From Dirofilaria immitis (lineage: Eukaryota; Nematoda; Chromadorea; Rhabditida; Onchocercidae), in assembly GCA_024305405.1 (NCBI GenBank), contig JAKNDB010000088.1, positions 2,870,001 to 2,934,000 on the forward strand: DNA of 64,000 nucleotides, in the 5' to 3' direction. A program made the position numbers and the translations under genes. Shown here piece after piece: positions 29,040 to 42,600 of the stretch. Under the pieces are notes generated by a model that had not been told where the DNA came from, searched no databases, and was given only the letters and a program-made list of their open reading frames with translations. Within the stretch, counting starts at the first letter, position 1, and each line of letters starts with the position of its first letter.

Positions 29040-30030
29040 ACCGGTACCATTATCTTCTTACGATACAGAGAAATACTACCTGCATATTTGATCATTTAAA
29101 AGTTGAAAAGAATCAAATAAAGAAATCTATCGATGAAAATTGATATGGAATCGCAACGAAATCTATCAATGATTTGATAAAAAACATCACATGAATGATC
29201 AATAAAAGATATAATGAATCAATGAAGGAATCTACGAATGAAAATGATACGGAATCACGAAGAATCTACTACCAATATAAAACTGTCGCAGAATCATAAA
29301 GAATTTTGTCAATGGAAGCATAACAAATCAATCATTTAATAAAAGCGATAAAGAATAATGAGGATTTTTAATTTTTTCTTTTGTCAACTTACCAATTTAA
29401 ATTTGTGTTATTTGCTAATTGAAAGATTATTATTTATATTATATCTCAGTAAATGATAACACTGATAAGTGATCCTAAAATAATATATGTATTTCTCTGT
29501 AATAAAACTAACATATTTCATTGTTATTATTTTGAAAAAGCAAAATTTTGCTGAACATTATTTGTTATGCAAAGTTATATTGAAGCTACAGAATCACGAA
29601 GGAATTTATTAATAAAAACAATATAGAATTACCAAAAAAAGTCTATCAATAAAAGTATATAAAACGATAAAGAATGATTAAGTTTATTAATGATCTGATA
29701 AAGAATTACGAAAAAAAATCATTCAATGAAAGCGATCAAGAATCCAGAATCATGAAGAAATCTACCAATAAACCATAAAGAAATCTTTTTCATTAAAGAG
29801 AGATCAAACTATTGATAGACAAAAATTATGAAAAAATCGATGAAAGCGATGCGATTAAGGTATCAATGAAAGTACAAAGATTAACGAAGGAATCTAGTAA
29901 TCAAAATCGTGCAGAATCACGACGGAGTCTATCAATGAAAGTGATACAGAATTACAAACAAGTCTCTCAATGAAAGCGACATAGAATCATCGAGCGATCT
30001 ATTTATGATTTGATGACGAATCAAAAAGAA
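29040..30030. repeat. degenerate minisatellite, about 35-bp period
   Basis: A motif of roughly 35 bases recurs with heavy divergence across nearly 1 kb. The clearest adjacent units are at 29,907-30,010, each built as GTGATACAGAATYACRAA then a variable middle and TCTMTCAATGAAA. Recognisable cores (CAGAATCAC, GAATCTATCAATGAAAG, AAAGCGATA) appear at 29,130, 29,225, 29,285, 29,590, 29,740 and 29,830. The dispersed repeat copy at 29,385-29,575 interrupts the array. No open frame spans it. Confidence 0.7.
29385..29575 (+). repeat. dispersed repeat, copy 2
   Basis: This is the partner of 25,258-25,450, with the same order of shared blocks and the same orientation. A short tail matching TTTTGCTGAACATTATTTG also appears near 34,082-34,102, hinting at a third, mostly lost copy. 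Confidence 0.65.
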
Positions 30031-33000
30031 CTTTATCAGCAAAAAAATATAATCACAAGAAAAGAAATAACAACGATATATGATAAAACAAATGTTATCA
30101 AATCGTATAATTTCATTTTCTTTGTTGTTGTTGTATATCGTTTCCAATTGCATATAATATTTCATTGTGTTATACGATAATTATTGACAAAGTATCGTAT
30201 ACAAATTAAAATATATAAAATTACGCTATGATATATAAAAAATCATATTTGCATTAACAAATTTTATATTTACTTAATATCCAAATACTTAAAAAAATAA
30301 AATGGAAAATTATCAAAAGTTGATTAATTGATTATTGACTTACTTTGAGCAATAAACTTATATTTGTTTAATATCTAACTATTCAAATGAAAAGGACAAT
30401 CCTAAAATATTGATTAATTCATTAATTTATCATGGAACCAACAAACTTCTATTATTTAATTAAACAATAAATAATTCATATCTTTTTTTTCTATGGTAAA
30501 TAAATAAGAACATAAAAATGGATTAGGAATCTGATGCCTTATTTACAAATTAAAGAATGTTTACATATTAAAAAAAAAAAGGAAAATAAATGATATGATA
30601 TTAAAAGACAAAATGATCAGTAAATAATAGTGAGAGGAAACAGAAAAGTTTATTTTTAAGAGCAAAATAATAAACTTTAAACTTTTCAAGGAAATATTCA
30701 ATTCAAAGGTTGCTGTAACTAAGTTTATTAAATAACAGAAATAAAAAAGAATAATAATCAAGGCAAAATAAATAAAAATAAAAAAAAAAAGGAAAAATTA
30801 TAAATCAAATTTGAAAAAAATAATTATTATCAAAAATGGAATAAATTATTTGAAATGGAAATTGTTTAAATGAAAATAATATATATGTATACATATTCAT
30901 TCTCTTGTTAACGATAATTTACATAAGATTTACTAATATCATAATTATTAAAAGAATTTTAATCCATTTATTGATTTTTATTACTATCATACCTTGATCA
31001 GGTAAATAATGTTATTATCTGATGATGTTTTACGAATGAATAAAAATAATGGAAAAGATAGAAGAACGTTATATGATGCAAAGGCATATATCATTTTGAA
31101 ATTAATGATTCATTAAAAATTTTTGGTAAGTAATAAATTTTGCTCAATTAAAAATGAGTCAACTTAAATAATTAAAGTATAACCAAAAATGTGCCATCTA
31201 ATAATAATAAAATATAAAAATATCAAATTGCTAAGTGATTAATTAAAATAAAATAAGTTTAATGAAAAGTATAATCTAAAAAAAGTAAAAATCGATTAAA
31301 TATCAATTTTGAAAATTTATACTTTAAAATTTAAATTTTCAATATTTTATATAATTAAACATTTATTATATCTTTTCGATACTAATCAATTTATCAGTTT
31401 AATATTACTTCACTCCTAAAAAAAGAACTATAGATGAATTGATAATAAATTGTAAATAATTTGGTTTATTTTAGGATATTTCATATTTGTATATTTTGTA
31501 ATATTATATTAAATTGATGCATAAATGTTGAAAATTTTATTATTTTTTTAATTTTGTTTGTTTAAAATTTTTTTTGAATTTTCATCCATTTGTTGACATA
31601 TTTTTACGTTAATATAAAAATTAAAAGATAATAAACAAGCTTTTCTTCGCATTTCTCGTATAATTTTTTATTTGTTTATTAAAATTTTCAAATCATAACA
31701 TGCTGAAAAATAATATAGGAAATGAAGAGTAAATGATAAGAATGAATTTTTTTGATATTATTTATGTTTACAATTATAATTTTAAATATAAATATACATA
31801 TAGAAAAAATAAATTTGATTTTAAATAATAATAGTTATTAATGTCTGAATTTTTGTTAAAAATTCAGACATTAATATTTTGATATCAAAAATTAATACTC
31901 AAAAACTTTGAAAAGATTATAAAGGATTATGTTATAGTAAAGAAATTAACATATCATATAATCAGTACATAATTTATGTAATTGTGTGTATTGCGATATA
32001 TGTGATTAAAATCGGATAGAAATCATTACAATTATTGTAACTGAATTTGAAGAATATGATTGTCTGTTTTAATTTTAGGATGAAGATTTTAGTTATTGAG
32101 TTCTTTAAATGATAAAAATTATCTAAGTTATGGTGTAGACAAATAAAATGAAAATTTTAAATTTTTGGGTTAATTAAATGATATGATCATTAAATTTAAT
32201 TAAAATGATATGATATGATTTTACATGTGAAAGGTTTAGTACAAATAAATAAACAAAAATTAAATATTAATAAATTATCAAAATTTAGAACTAAATGTTT
32301 AATACAATAAATTTTTGATTATTTATCAAATTATCGATAAGTTTTAATTATTTTATCAAATTATGTATTATTTTACTAAAATCGCACACAATTAATCATT
32401 GAATACAAATTTCTTATTAAATTAAATAATACATTTTCATCGCTAAATTGATATTAAAATTATTAATTGTTAAATAGTAATGATTAGTTAATTGATAACA
32501 TTAACTAATTAATCATAACTAATATCTTTTTCTAAATTAATAAAATTTTTGAACATTGTTTATACGGCTAATTACATTAATTGCTATTATAAGAAACCGA
32601 TAATTTTAATTAATTAAACACAGATGACAATTTTATTGTTAATCAATAATAATCAAAAAACTCAATAATTTTGATCAGCTAATCATAACTGAATTAATGA
32701 AAAATTGAAATCTTATTCATAATACTAATACATTAAACTTATATATTATAACTTTATTAATTGTTACTTAACGGTAACCAACAAACTGATGATAACTTTA
32801 ACTAATCAATCATAACTAATAATTTACAAACACTTACTTATAACTAAATACTTTCCTTAAATTATCATTTGTTTTAAAGTTAATAACTGACAGTATACCA
32901 AAAAAAAAGGAAAAGAAAACAATTAAATGAGAAAGAGAAAACAATAATATCAAATGATTAAAAATTGATATCAAATGATTAAAAATTTAGAATGAATATT

Positions 33001-36000
33001 TTTTTATAAAATATAAATTTATTCGATCGTTAAGTTTTATTTTTTTAAAATATTTTTTAAATTAATTATTAAAATATATTCTCAATCTTTAAAATCGTTT
33101 TATTTTTCATTGTTTATTTATTTAATTTTTGCCGTTTTTAAAATTTATCTTAATTTCATCCATTTATTCTAAATAAATAAACATCTCTGTCACACATTTA
33201 TTTACCTTTGTTTTTTTGACGTTATAATTTTACTTTTTTTTCCTAATTTTCTCGAATTTATATGCAAAATTATTTAGTAAAATTTTTATTTAGGCCAACA
33301 AAAAGGCAAATACTTTTTGGATAAAAAAATAATTTATCTGCTTGCTATCTAAATAGAAAGAAAAAATTGCTTAGAAATATCAAAAGAAAAAAATTATCAA
33401 AAAACCTCTCTAGTAATTTAAAGTAAATAGATAAATCGAAATATATGAGTCAATAAGACATTATTTAATACTTTTCATTTATATTAATTATTTAAATTCT
33501 ATTCATTATCAAATATCAGAGAATATAATCGATTAATCAATTCCATATCAATTAATATTTTATTTGAGAAAGAAAAAATAGGAAATTTATCTGTTCGATT
33601 AAAATGAAATTAAATAATTAGTAAAATTAATAATAATTAAATTTTATGATCGAAAAATTGAAAGTTTTTAAATAAAATAAAATTATCAATCAAAATTTCA
33701 TACAAATTATTGGAAAAAATATTTGAATTTTTTCAATCACAAAGAAATCATACAAAACTATCTTTATCAATTTTTATATAAAACTATTGTTATCGTTATC
33801 AACTTGTTTAGTAATCAATTCCTTTTTGTTTAATCTGTTTGCTTAAATTATTAGGATATATCAGAAAATGCTAGGTCTTTCTTTTTCTTTTTTATATAAA
33901 CAATGAAAGATAACAGTGACACAGTAATATTTTTGCCATTGTCGAGAATTTTGATGACTATTCTCGATCACTTTATCATCAAAATAACAATAACGCCAAT
34001 GCAGTAAGAATGAAAATAATATGAAAATGAACAAACGATGGTAGAAAATAAATGTTCTTATATTTGAAATTTAGAAGAGCATTTTGCTGAACATTATTTG
34101 AAGAAAAAAGATAAATGAATGAAAATATTCAATAAAAAAGGATTGAATTGAAGAATTAAAAATGAAAAATAAAAATTGAAAATTAAGAATTTGGAAAAGA
34201 CATTTTAAAAAATATATATGTACTATGAATAATAACAATAAAAATTTTTATCATGTCATAAAAAATTAAAAGCGCAATATTCTTGCTATTGTCGAGAATT
34301 TTGTTAGTTATTCTCAAATCATTTATTTTTATTCTCGACAACACAGCTGGAAGAAGCTAAATTTTCAGTAAATCAATATCAATGCAATATTAATGGAAAA
34401 AGATTGATTGATATTACTTTCCTATCACTTTTATACGGCATTTTTAGTTTTGGCAATCATTTTTGAATTAAAATTCCTTAACCATAAATAATTTTTCCTG
34501 ATTATTAAGTAATATGAAATGATTTATTAATTATATTCTAATAATAGCATAAAAGATGGTTGAAAAATAATTTTTATCAAATTACATTTGAAAGGATTTA
34601 CATAATTTATTTATTTTGAATAACTTCCCGAGAAATAAGAAATCCTGGATTGAACATTAACCTTAGAAAAATTGCTTAAATCAAGCTCAGTATTTTCAAT
34701 TATTATTCCATCTAATCTATCCTATTCTTTCTATTATCATTTTCGTGAAGCTATTTGATAATCTAACAAAACGCTTGGATTAAACTTCAGATAAGCTATC
34801 AAAGCATCTAAATTAAGCTATTTGATAAGCTAACAAGCAACATTGCTTTCATGATTTGTTGTTACAAAAGTTTCACAAATATATTTCGAATTATTCTTAT
34901 TATATCATTATCTGATCTCTCTTATCTTTATTATAAGCGTCATATCAATATCATATCTTTATCCTTTTTATTTATTCACTTTATTAATCAGACACTTGGT
35001 TTGAAAATTCTCAATACAAAATATTGTAACAAAGAATTATTAAAACAGAAATTTAAACGTAAGAGAATATTTAAATATAATTCAAATATAAGGATATGTA
35101 AAATCTAAAGATGAAAAATATAATTAATATCGATTTATATTAATAATATTTCAAAAAAATAATTTAATAATTCAATTAACATCAAAAAAATTATTTTGAA
35201 TGAGAAGGAAAAAGGCGTTAATGAAGTATTTTTGACCATGTATATATGTATAAATATATATATATATATATATTTAAAAATATATATTTAAAAATATTTA
35301 TATAAAGAATTGAAATTGCAATAACTAATAATCAATCTCGAATATGATACAAAATTACCATCTAAAATAAAATTTTATACAAATATATTTTAGTGAAAAA
35401 AGATTTAGCTGAAAGAATTAAAATTGAAAACTTCCAATCATTTATTATCGATTATAATTGCTAAATAACTGATACAAAATATAACTGAGATTTTAACCAA
35501 TTTTTAATCTTTTTCTTAATTTTTTCAATTTTTTTAAAAATTTTTTTCAGCCAAATTTAAGACAAGATCTGATGTCCTAGAAAAGATCCTGATCCATTTA
35601 CATATTGTAATTGCTAAATAATTGATAATATTATGCAAATAATTCTGAAATTTTAATTTATCTCATTCAATTTCAATAAAATTCGGTTCTTAAAGGAATT
35701 GTAATTCTGCTATTGTATATTAGTATATAAAATAATATTATTTTGTAAATTATAAACAATCACAATTGTTTGTATTAGCTGATAATTAACATTAATTATA
35801 GCAAAAATTAGATGGTAAGTTCAACTTTTAGTTTACTTTTCAGTTTTCTAATAAATTTGTGCAAAAAATTAGTTTTTGAATTATTTCGAATGTCGAAAAT
35901 TTTGCAGAACTTCTTGACATGTTTCTCGAATGTAACAATAATTTTCGGCATTAATTAGATTTTCATTCTTGTCCGCTCATCTCTTTTTACGCTTTATATA

Positions 36001-36698
36001 TCAATTAATTTGTTGTAAAAGAAATACTAGAAAGTATCCCTTTATCAATTCTAAACGATTTGTTGATTAATATAACAAAAACTAATTAGATAAGATTATT
36101 TGATAACATTTGTCAGCAGTGAAAATAAATTGTTGATATTTTTTAATTATGCGGAAAAAATATTGATGAAATGAAAGGATTTTAATGAATGATGAATATT
36201 TAACAGTAAAAATTCGAGGCATGATAATATAAATGTCTAATAATGAGAATTTACATGAGATCTAGAAGACATTTTATACTGAAAATTAAATCAAATAATA
36301 AAAAATTCATTTATAATTAGTATACTCGACTCATAAAAATAATTGGGCAATCAACTGTAGCAAAATTGATTTCTAAAATCCAATAATAATGATAGCAACA
36401 AGATCAAAAAAAATCATTTCCAACCTAAAATCTTCATTTTGAACTTTAAATCATTGAATAATGAATAAGGAAAGAGTATAGTCATGACACTATATTTCAG
36501 GATAAACGACATAAAACTGGAAAATCTCAAAATCTCTTAAATAAATTACTGAAACATTAAAATATACACGGAAGGTGATACCTTCAATTAGAATGACAAC
36601 CCATTTCTGAGTAAAAATATGAATATACAGAAAATCAACTTAGCCATCAATTAATTCAGAATTACCCACTGATTATACAATTTTTGCTTTGATCGGGA
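30031..36698. other. gene-free AT-rich region downstream of INTS5
   Basis: No gene was recognised. Notable items are the hairpin at 31,836-31,876, the paired inverted-repeat motif at 33,935-33,975 and 34,278-34,315, and a TA-rich run at 35,240-35,300. The end nearest 36,699 should contain the INTS5 3' untranslated region, but I could not place a polyadenylation site with confidence. Confidence 0.5.
31836..31876. other. perfect 19-bp hairpin
   Basis: The arm at 31,836-31,854 (TATTAATGTCTGAATTTTT) is the exact reverse complement of 31,858-31,876, with a three-base loop GTT. It includes the non-simple core TGTCTGAA/TTCAGACA, so it is not just an AT-dinucleotide palindrome. It could be a cruciform, a stem-loop in an unannotated transcript, or a relic of a small inverted-repeat element. 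Confidence 0.9.
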
Positions 36699-39600
36699 CT
36701 ATGATTTTGAATTTAACTCATCGGCGAATATTAATGGAAAAATGTAACCGAGCTTAGCAATATTTCGTTGTATGACAAGCCGACATGATTCTCGAAATTT
36801 TGTTGGATCACCCTGTAAAAGTTAATTTTCTGTTTCCGATAAACTCACACGTTGTAATGATTACAAATAATCCAATAATATTAGTAACGATTTGAAAATA
36901 TCTTAACTGATAAGCGTTTCTATTGTGATCACATCTTCTTATAATTTTTTAGTTTTTTTCTCTCGATTCGCACTTTTTGCTAAATCATATTAAAAATGGT
37001 TATCAGTTAAATAACTGCCTATCATTGGTTCATATTTTTGAAATTATATTATATCTAAGCTATACGGAACTTGTTTTAAAGAATAAAAATAAAAAGCTGT
37101 TCATTATTTTAAGGATAAAAGAATAGAAAAAAATTTATATAAAGTACAATAAATATAAAGCTTAATATTTTGCATAAATCGAAATGAATTGATTGTATTA
37201 AGTAAAAGTTAAGTTCCAATATTACAGCAGAAATTTCGAATAAATTTCTCCGTACAACTTTAACATACCTGAATAGAATCAATAGGTGAATTTAGCGAAC
37301 GATCAAATGCAGCATTGATCATATTTACTGCTGATACTTCAGCATCCAAAACACTCTGAAACTAGGTAATTTCTTTTATTATTATAAGTTTGCTAAAATT
37401 TTTTTATCACTTGACAGTTTTATTAGTTTACAATTTAAGCTCATTATATCGATAAGATATCTCCTATTTTTTAATTTTTAGTGAATTAACAGATGATTAA
37501 GCTGATTTTTTTAGGCCTGCGTAAACTTTTTATTTATCAGTAATTATTTTCAGATTCCATTAATTTTTCTAATATGAATATATCCACTTCTAATTAGGCA
37601 TAAAGTTAGCTGTTAACCTAATTTATTAGAAGCTAATTTAACAGTCGATTGCATCATCATATATAATTTCTGCATGCTTCGTTACGTAATAAAAATTTCA
37701 TTATTTCAATGATAAATATTAAAATAATTGTTACTAAAAACAATTACCACATATTGTACATTGAGTGTTAAAAAGGAAAGGATAAAGATATGATTTCTCT
37801 TATTAAATATATTTGATCCTATCGATGATATCATAAAATATATTTAGAACGAAAGCAACAAATACTATAGTAACATAATTTTTTATACTACATTGATATT
37901 TTTAGTGGAAATATTAACGAATTAGAGATTCATTGAAAGTAATGAATTGTTAAAAAAATATATATGACAGCGAGGAAAACTGCGAAACTGTAGGAAACAA
38001 ATAAGTAATACATAAAATTTTTTACATAAAATTTCTAAAAATATTTTATGGAATATTTAAATTTTCGAAATCACAAAATAAAAAAAAACTTCACCTGGAA
38101 ATATTGCCAAATATCTAATAAAATTACGAATCCTTCGCGATAACTTACTCTCGTAATTAATTCAAAATAATAAATCATTTGTTTCGGTAACAATTGGCCC
38201 TAAAATATTGAAAAAATAAGTCAACAAAAATCTACATAGAAATATTATTGAATAATCAGTTTCTTGAATTTTGAAAAATCAAATTTTAACTTAAAAACGT
38301 TACCTTTTTGATACGAGTTAAATTCTAAGATTTTGAAAACTATTTCAATTAAGGTAGAAACAACTTAATTAGCTCATATTTCTAAAAAGTTATATAAAAT
38401 GATTTCTTTTTCAAAGTCTCACAAACAGTCTTTTATTCATCATGAAATCTTTCTCTTTATAATCAAATTAATCAGTTTAAATGATAGTATTTTAGAAAGC
38501 TTTCAGTCTTCAACATTTTACTTGATAATGTACAAAGGTTAATGTCATTCGTTAAAAGAAATGTAGGCACTAATACATCAGATATTATCCTGTTGCAATA
38601 AAAGCCTATTCATAATTTAAAAGTAAATCAAAAATCCGATTAATTATATCGAAAACTAATAAATGACAAACAAACCTTACGAGCCAATAAAACCACTTAT
38701 CAAGCATATTGGTAAGCTGATTACGTGGTAAGGATTTCTGATCCGAACTATTTTCAAACTGAATCATAATAACAGCAAAGTATGCCTAAAATATTATAAT
38801 GAAATATCAGAAACTTCAAGTTACCTCTTTACGAAAGTTTTAAAACAAAAGGATAAGATTTGTTACATATCGATTGCCAACAGTTTTAGCTAAATTATTC
38901 GGATATTTCTAAGAGTGAAGAAATTGTAAATAAAGATGAAATTTCATGGAAGTTAGCATACTTTAAATGTGAATGCGAAAATGATTCTAAATAATTTTCG
39001 ACAAAAAAAGCTTCGTACTCACTTTTAAGAGTGGACAACAATACCACAGACAAGGATGAACTTCGGCTAATGCCAACATCACATCCCAAATGATTGGAAT
39101 TTCAGTGAGTCTTCTTGAAACTGCGATATATCTATAAATACAAAGCAATTATTTAAAAGGGAAGAAAACTTCCAAATATCCAAGCTTCAATTAGTGCCTA
39201 ATATGAACTGAATCGACATTTGTCATAGATATATCAATCGAATTAATAAAGAAATTAAGAAAATTTCGTCTAATATATATTCTTTCAACTATCACTACAG
39301 GAAAGTTCATTAATCTATCACAGTGAAACACTTTGAAAATGTACTTTTAATAAGAAAAGATTTGTTTTAACCTATGAGGAAATTTGAAAAACTTTAATAC
39401 AAAGAAATTAATAACCTTGGAATGACTTCACGTGCTTGTTCCCATTCTTCCCAAACGAAACTAGAAGCAAGACCATCTTTGCATACTCGATCCGTTAATC
39501 GTATTGCCTATAGAACTAATAATGCAAGAGAAGCAAAATTCAAGAAAAAAGTATTAATTTGTTAACCGTCCTCCGTTATTCTGATAAATCCCGTAGTATA

Positions 39601-42600
39601 TGATTCAGAATAAAAGCTTTAATTAAAACTGGAAAATGAAATCGATTCATTAACTCCCACAAAAATTTTATTTAGCAATGCAAATCGTTTTTTAATTCGT
39701 GATTGATTTTCCATCTCCGCTAAGAATAGAAAAAAAAACAATTTTTTTTAAATTTTAGAATCTATACTATAAATGTAAAGAAGGAAAAATACCAATTGTT
39801 TATGAACTTGTTGAAATGGCACTAAATTTCGATCCGGTCCCACTGTACTACAGAATCGTTGGAGACATTCGAAGAAAACTAAACGACGCATTGTACTTCC
39901 ATTCTAAAACTCTAATTCTTTAACTCAAAATTTTTACAATTAATAAAAAATCAAACATAAAAGTCCGCAAATTCCCATAACTCGACACACATAAATATCA
40001 ATAGAATTCAAAATAGACATTTATGATACTGATAAAATAAGCTTTATTAGATTAGATAAAATGCAAAATTTAATCAGTTATTAGCTCGATCGAGTTCATA
40101 AATGAATGTTTATATGAAACAAAATTTATTCTACACGACTTTAAATATTTACACCTCAGCTTAAGTTGATAATCAAATATGAGTTTGAACATAATTCAAA
40201 GAGAGAGAGAGAGAGAGAGAAGGAAAAAAATGAGTCATTGAATAATCATGATACCTTAACATTTTTAACCTCCAATCGTTTCGCACCTCGACCAATAATT
40301 CCGGAATGTGCCAAATGCACAGCTTTCTGCTTATATAATGGCAATTTTCGAGCTAAATCAAACAACGATTCCTCTAATTCATCATTCTCTTCGACATCTA
40401 ATATATCAGTTGAATGATCCGTTCGCTGAAAACCACTTGAAAACTGTAATTCCGTTTCCCATGCATTTAACGATGAGCAACCAAATAGAGACGACGCTTT
40501 CTGAAATTTGATTCTAAAATAAAAATTTTATTTCAAAAGAAAGAATTTTTATTTGAAATGAAAAACAGAAAGTAATTTCCTGAAGGTAGTTGAGATAAAG
40601 AAACAATATTCTGAACTATCTGAATCATATCGAATCCCATTGCATTTTAAAAAATTTCTTTATGATTCGTTGCAAACTTGAAAAATAGCTTTAGCAAAAA
40701 ATACAAAAGAATTACAACTAACCGCTAAAGCTTCATCAAGCAGATGAATAATAAATTGTTCCCGAACATATCCCACTTGTGAAGCCAAAAATTCGCTAGC
40801 ACATGTACATGCATTTGTAAACAAAGGTAATCCTGTCGGATCATCTTCAAAAAGTTATGACTTTATTATAAATCAAATCATCTTCTATAACTGTATAAAA
40901 AGACAAAGTTATCACAACTTTGTAATAACTTGTAATAACTTTATGTAACTTTATGTAAAGTTTAAAAGAAGAATTCTTCAAATATTTCAGAAATATTTGA
41001 TTGGAGTAATATATCTCCAAATGATTATCAGCAATATTCCAGCTCCCCAATACGATTCACCTAATATTACTGATTTCGGTAATAATGTTAACCACAGCCA
41101 CACCAATTATGATCAATAGATTATCAAGATATGACGATGACCATTTTAATTTCATTCCGATTGCCTAATAAAATGGTAACAACGACTTAAAAGAGTTTGA
41201 AAAATCATTTTCCATCGCATTTCCATAATAAAATTTATTTAAAGAATATTTAAAAATTCTTTCAAGAAATTATCAAGCAATATCAACCTCGGCCAACATA
41301 ATCAAGCAAAAAAATTATCAGTGATGCAAACTGGGCGCTTAATTTGTACGGATATTTTGGCTCGAGTACCGATGGTGGTCCTATTGAAGAACACAGCGAT
41401 AAAGCCGCTTCTGCTATAGAGTCTCTCACTGCTTTTAGCGATTCATTCTGAAATATTTGATGTAATAGCATCTTTTTCGGTGAAACCCTTAAAAATATTG
41501 TTCTTATGAATACTATCCTTATGAACTTTTTAAAAAAAATTGAAACTTTTTAATTTTGAAAAATTAAACTAATAAATTTTCACCTTTTCTTTTTGTTTCA
41601 AACAAGATAAAACATCTAATGCCCATCTCAAAATTTCGGTTGCAAGTTCACCGTAATGTTTTGACATTTCAAACCTAAAAAATATACAACTAATAAGTAT
41701 TTATATGTATTCCCTAGTTAAACTTCCAAAATAAACATTGACTTAAAATTAATATAAAAAAATTAAATGTGGAAAAAATACAAAATTCAAGGAAATTTGA
41801 AACAATCAACCTTATATATTTAATAGCGTGTTCATCATCTGCCATTTTTTCCCACTCGTTCAAGGTACGTAAGTTATGCAGCCATTTGATATCATAAAAA
41901 TCATTTTCCAAAAACTTCTCAGCATCGGATAAACTATCTAAACAAATATTCTGAATAATAGATCATTCTTGACTTGATCGATCAAAACAATGTGATATTT
42001 AAAGAAAATACTATTATTCGGTTTCATTATATTTATCATTCTATATCAAACTTTTTACCAATGCTGATGCTAAGCAAATGTATAAAAAATCGAACTTAAA
42101 AGTCCATCTGTTCTGAACTAATCAATTATTCTTCAAATTTGTCTGTAAAAAAATTGAATTTGAATTAATTGAATTAATCCAAATAATGTAAAGCTTACTA
42201 ATTTGAACAAATTTCTTCGAAGATTTACGTTTCTTCTCAATCATTAACATTGTACGATTAGCAAAAAATTTGTTATCGCATCTTCAGAAGTATTTGGTGC
42301 GAAGATAATTAATGATGTTAACAGTGCAATCAGGCAAATAAGCTGAAAAATAAAAAGCACCTTTTTAAAGTGAGAGGAAATAAATGCATTTACAATTCCA
42401 ATGGATTTAAAATTGGTTTGCGCAAACATTCTTTAATCATTTGAAACGATAACAAAGGTATGCAAGTTCTAATTAAACAAAAATTCTCACCTGTTTTTCA
42501 TCTTTTGCTTCAATAATATATCGTACGATAACTTCTGCTGTGCGTAGAGGACCGGAAGCAATGCAAAATGCATGAATATATGGAATGAACAATTTTGATC

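Noticed and set aside
34851..35108. 85-codon plus-strand frame
   Set aside because: Ile/Leu/Lys-rich composition typical of chance frames here; no domain or splice context.
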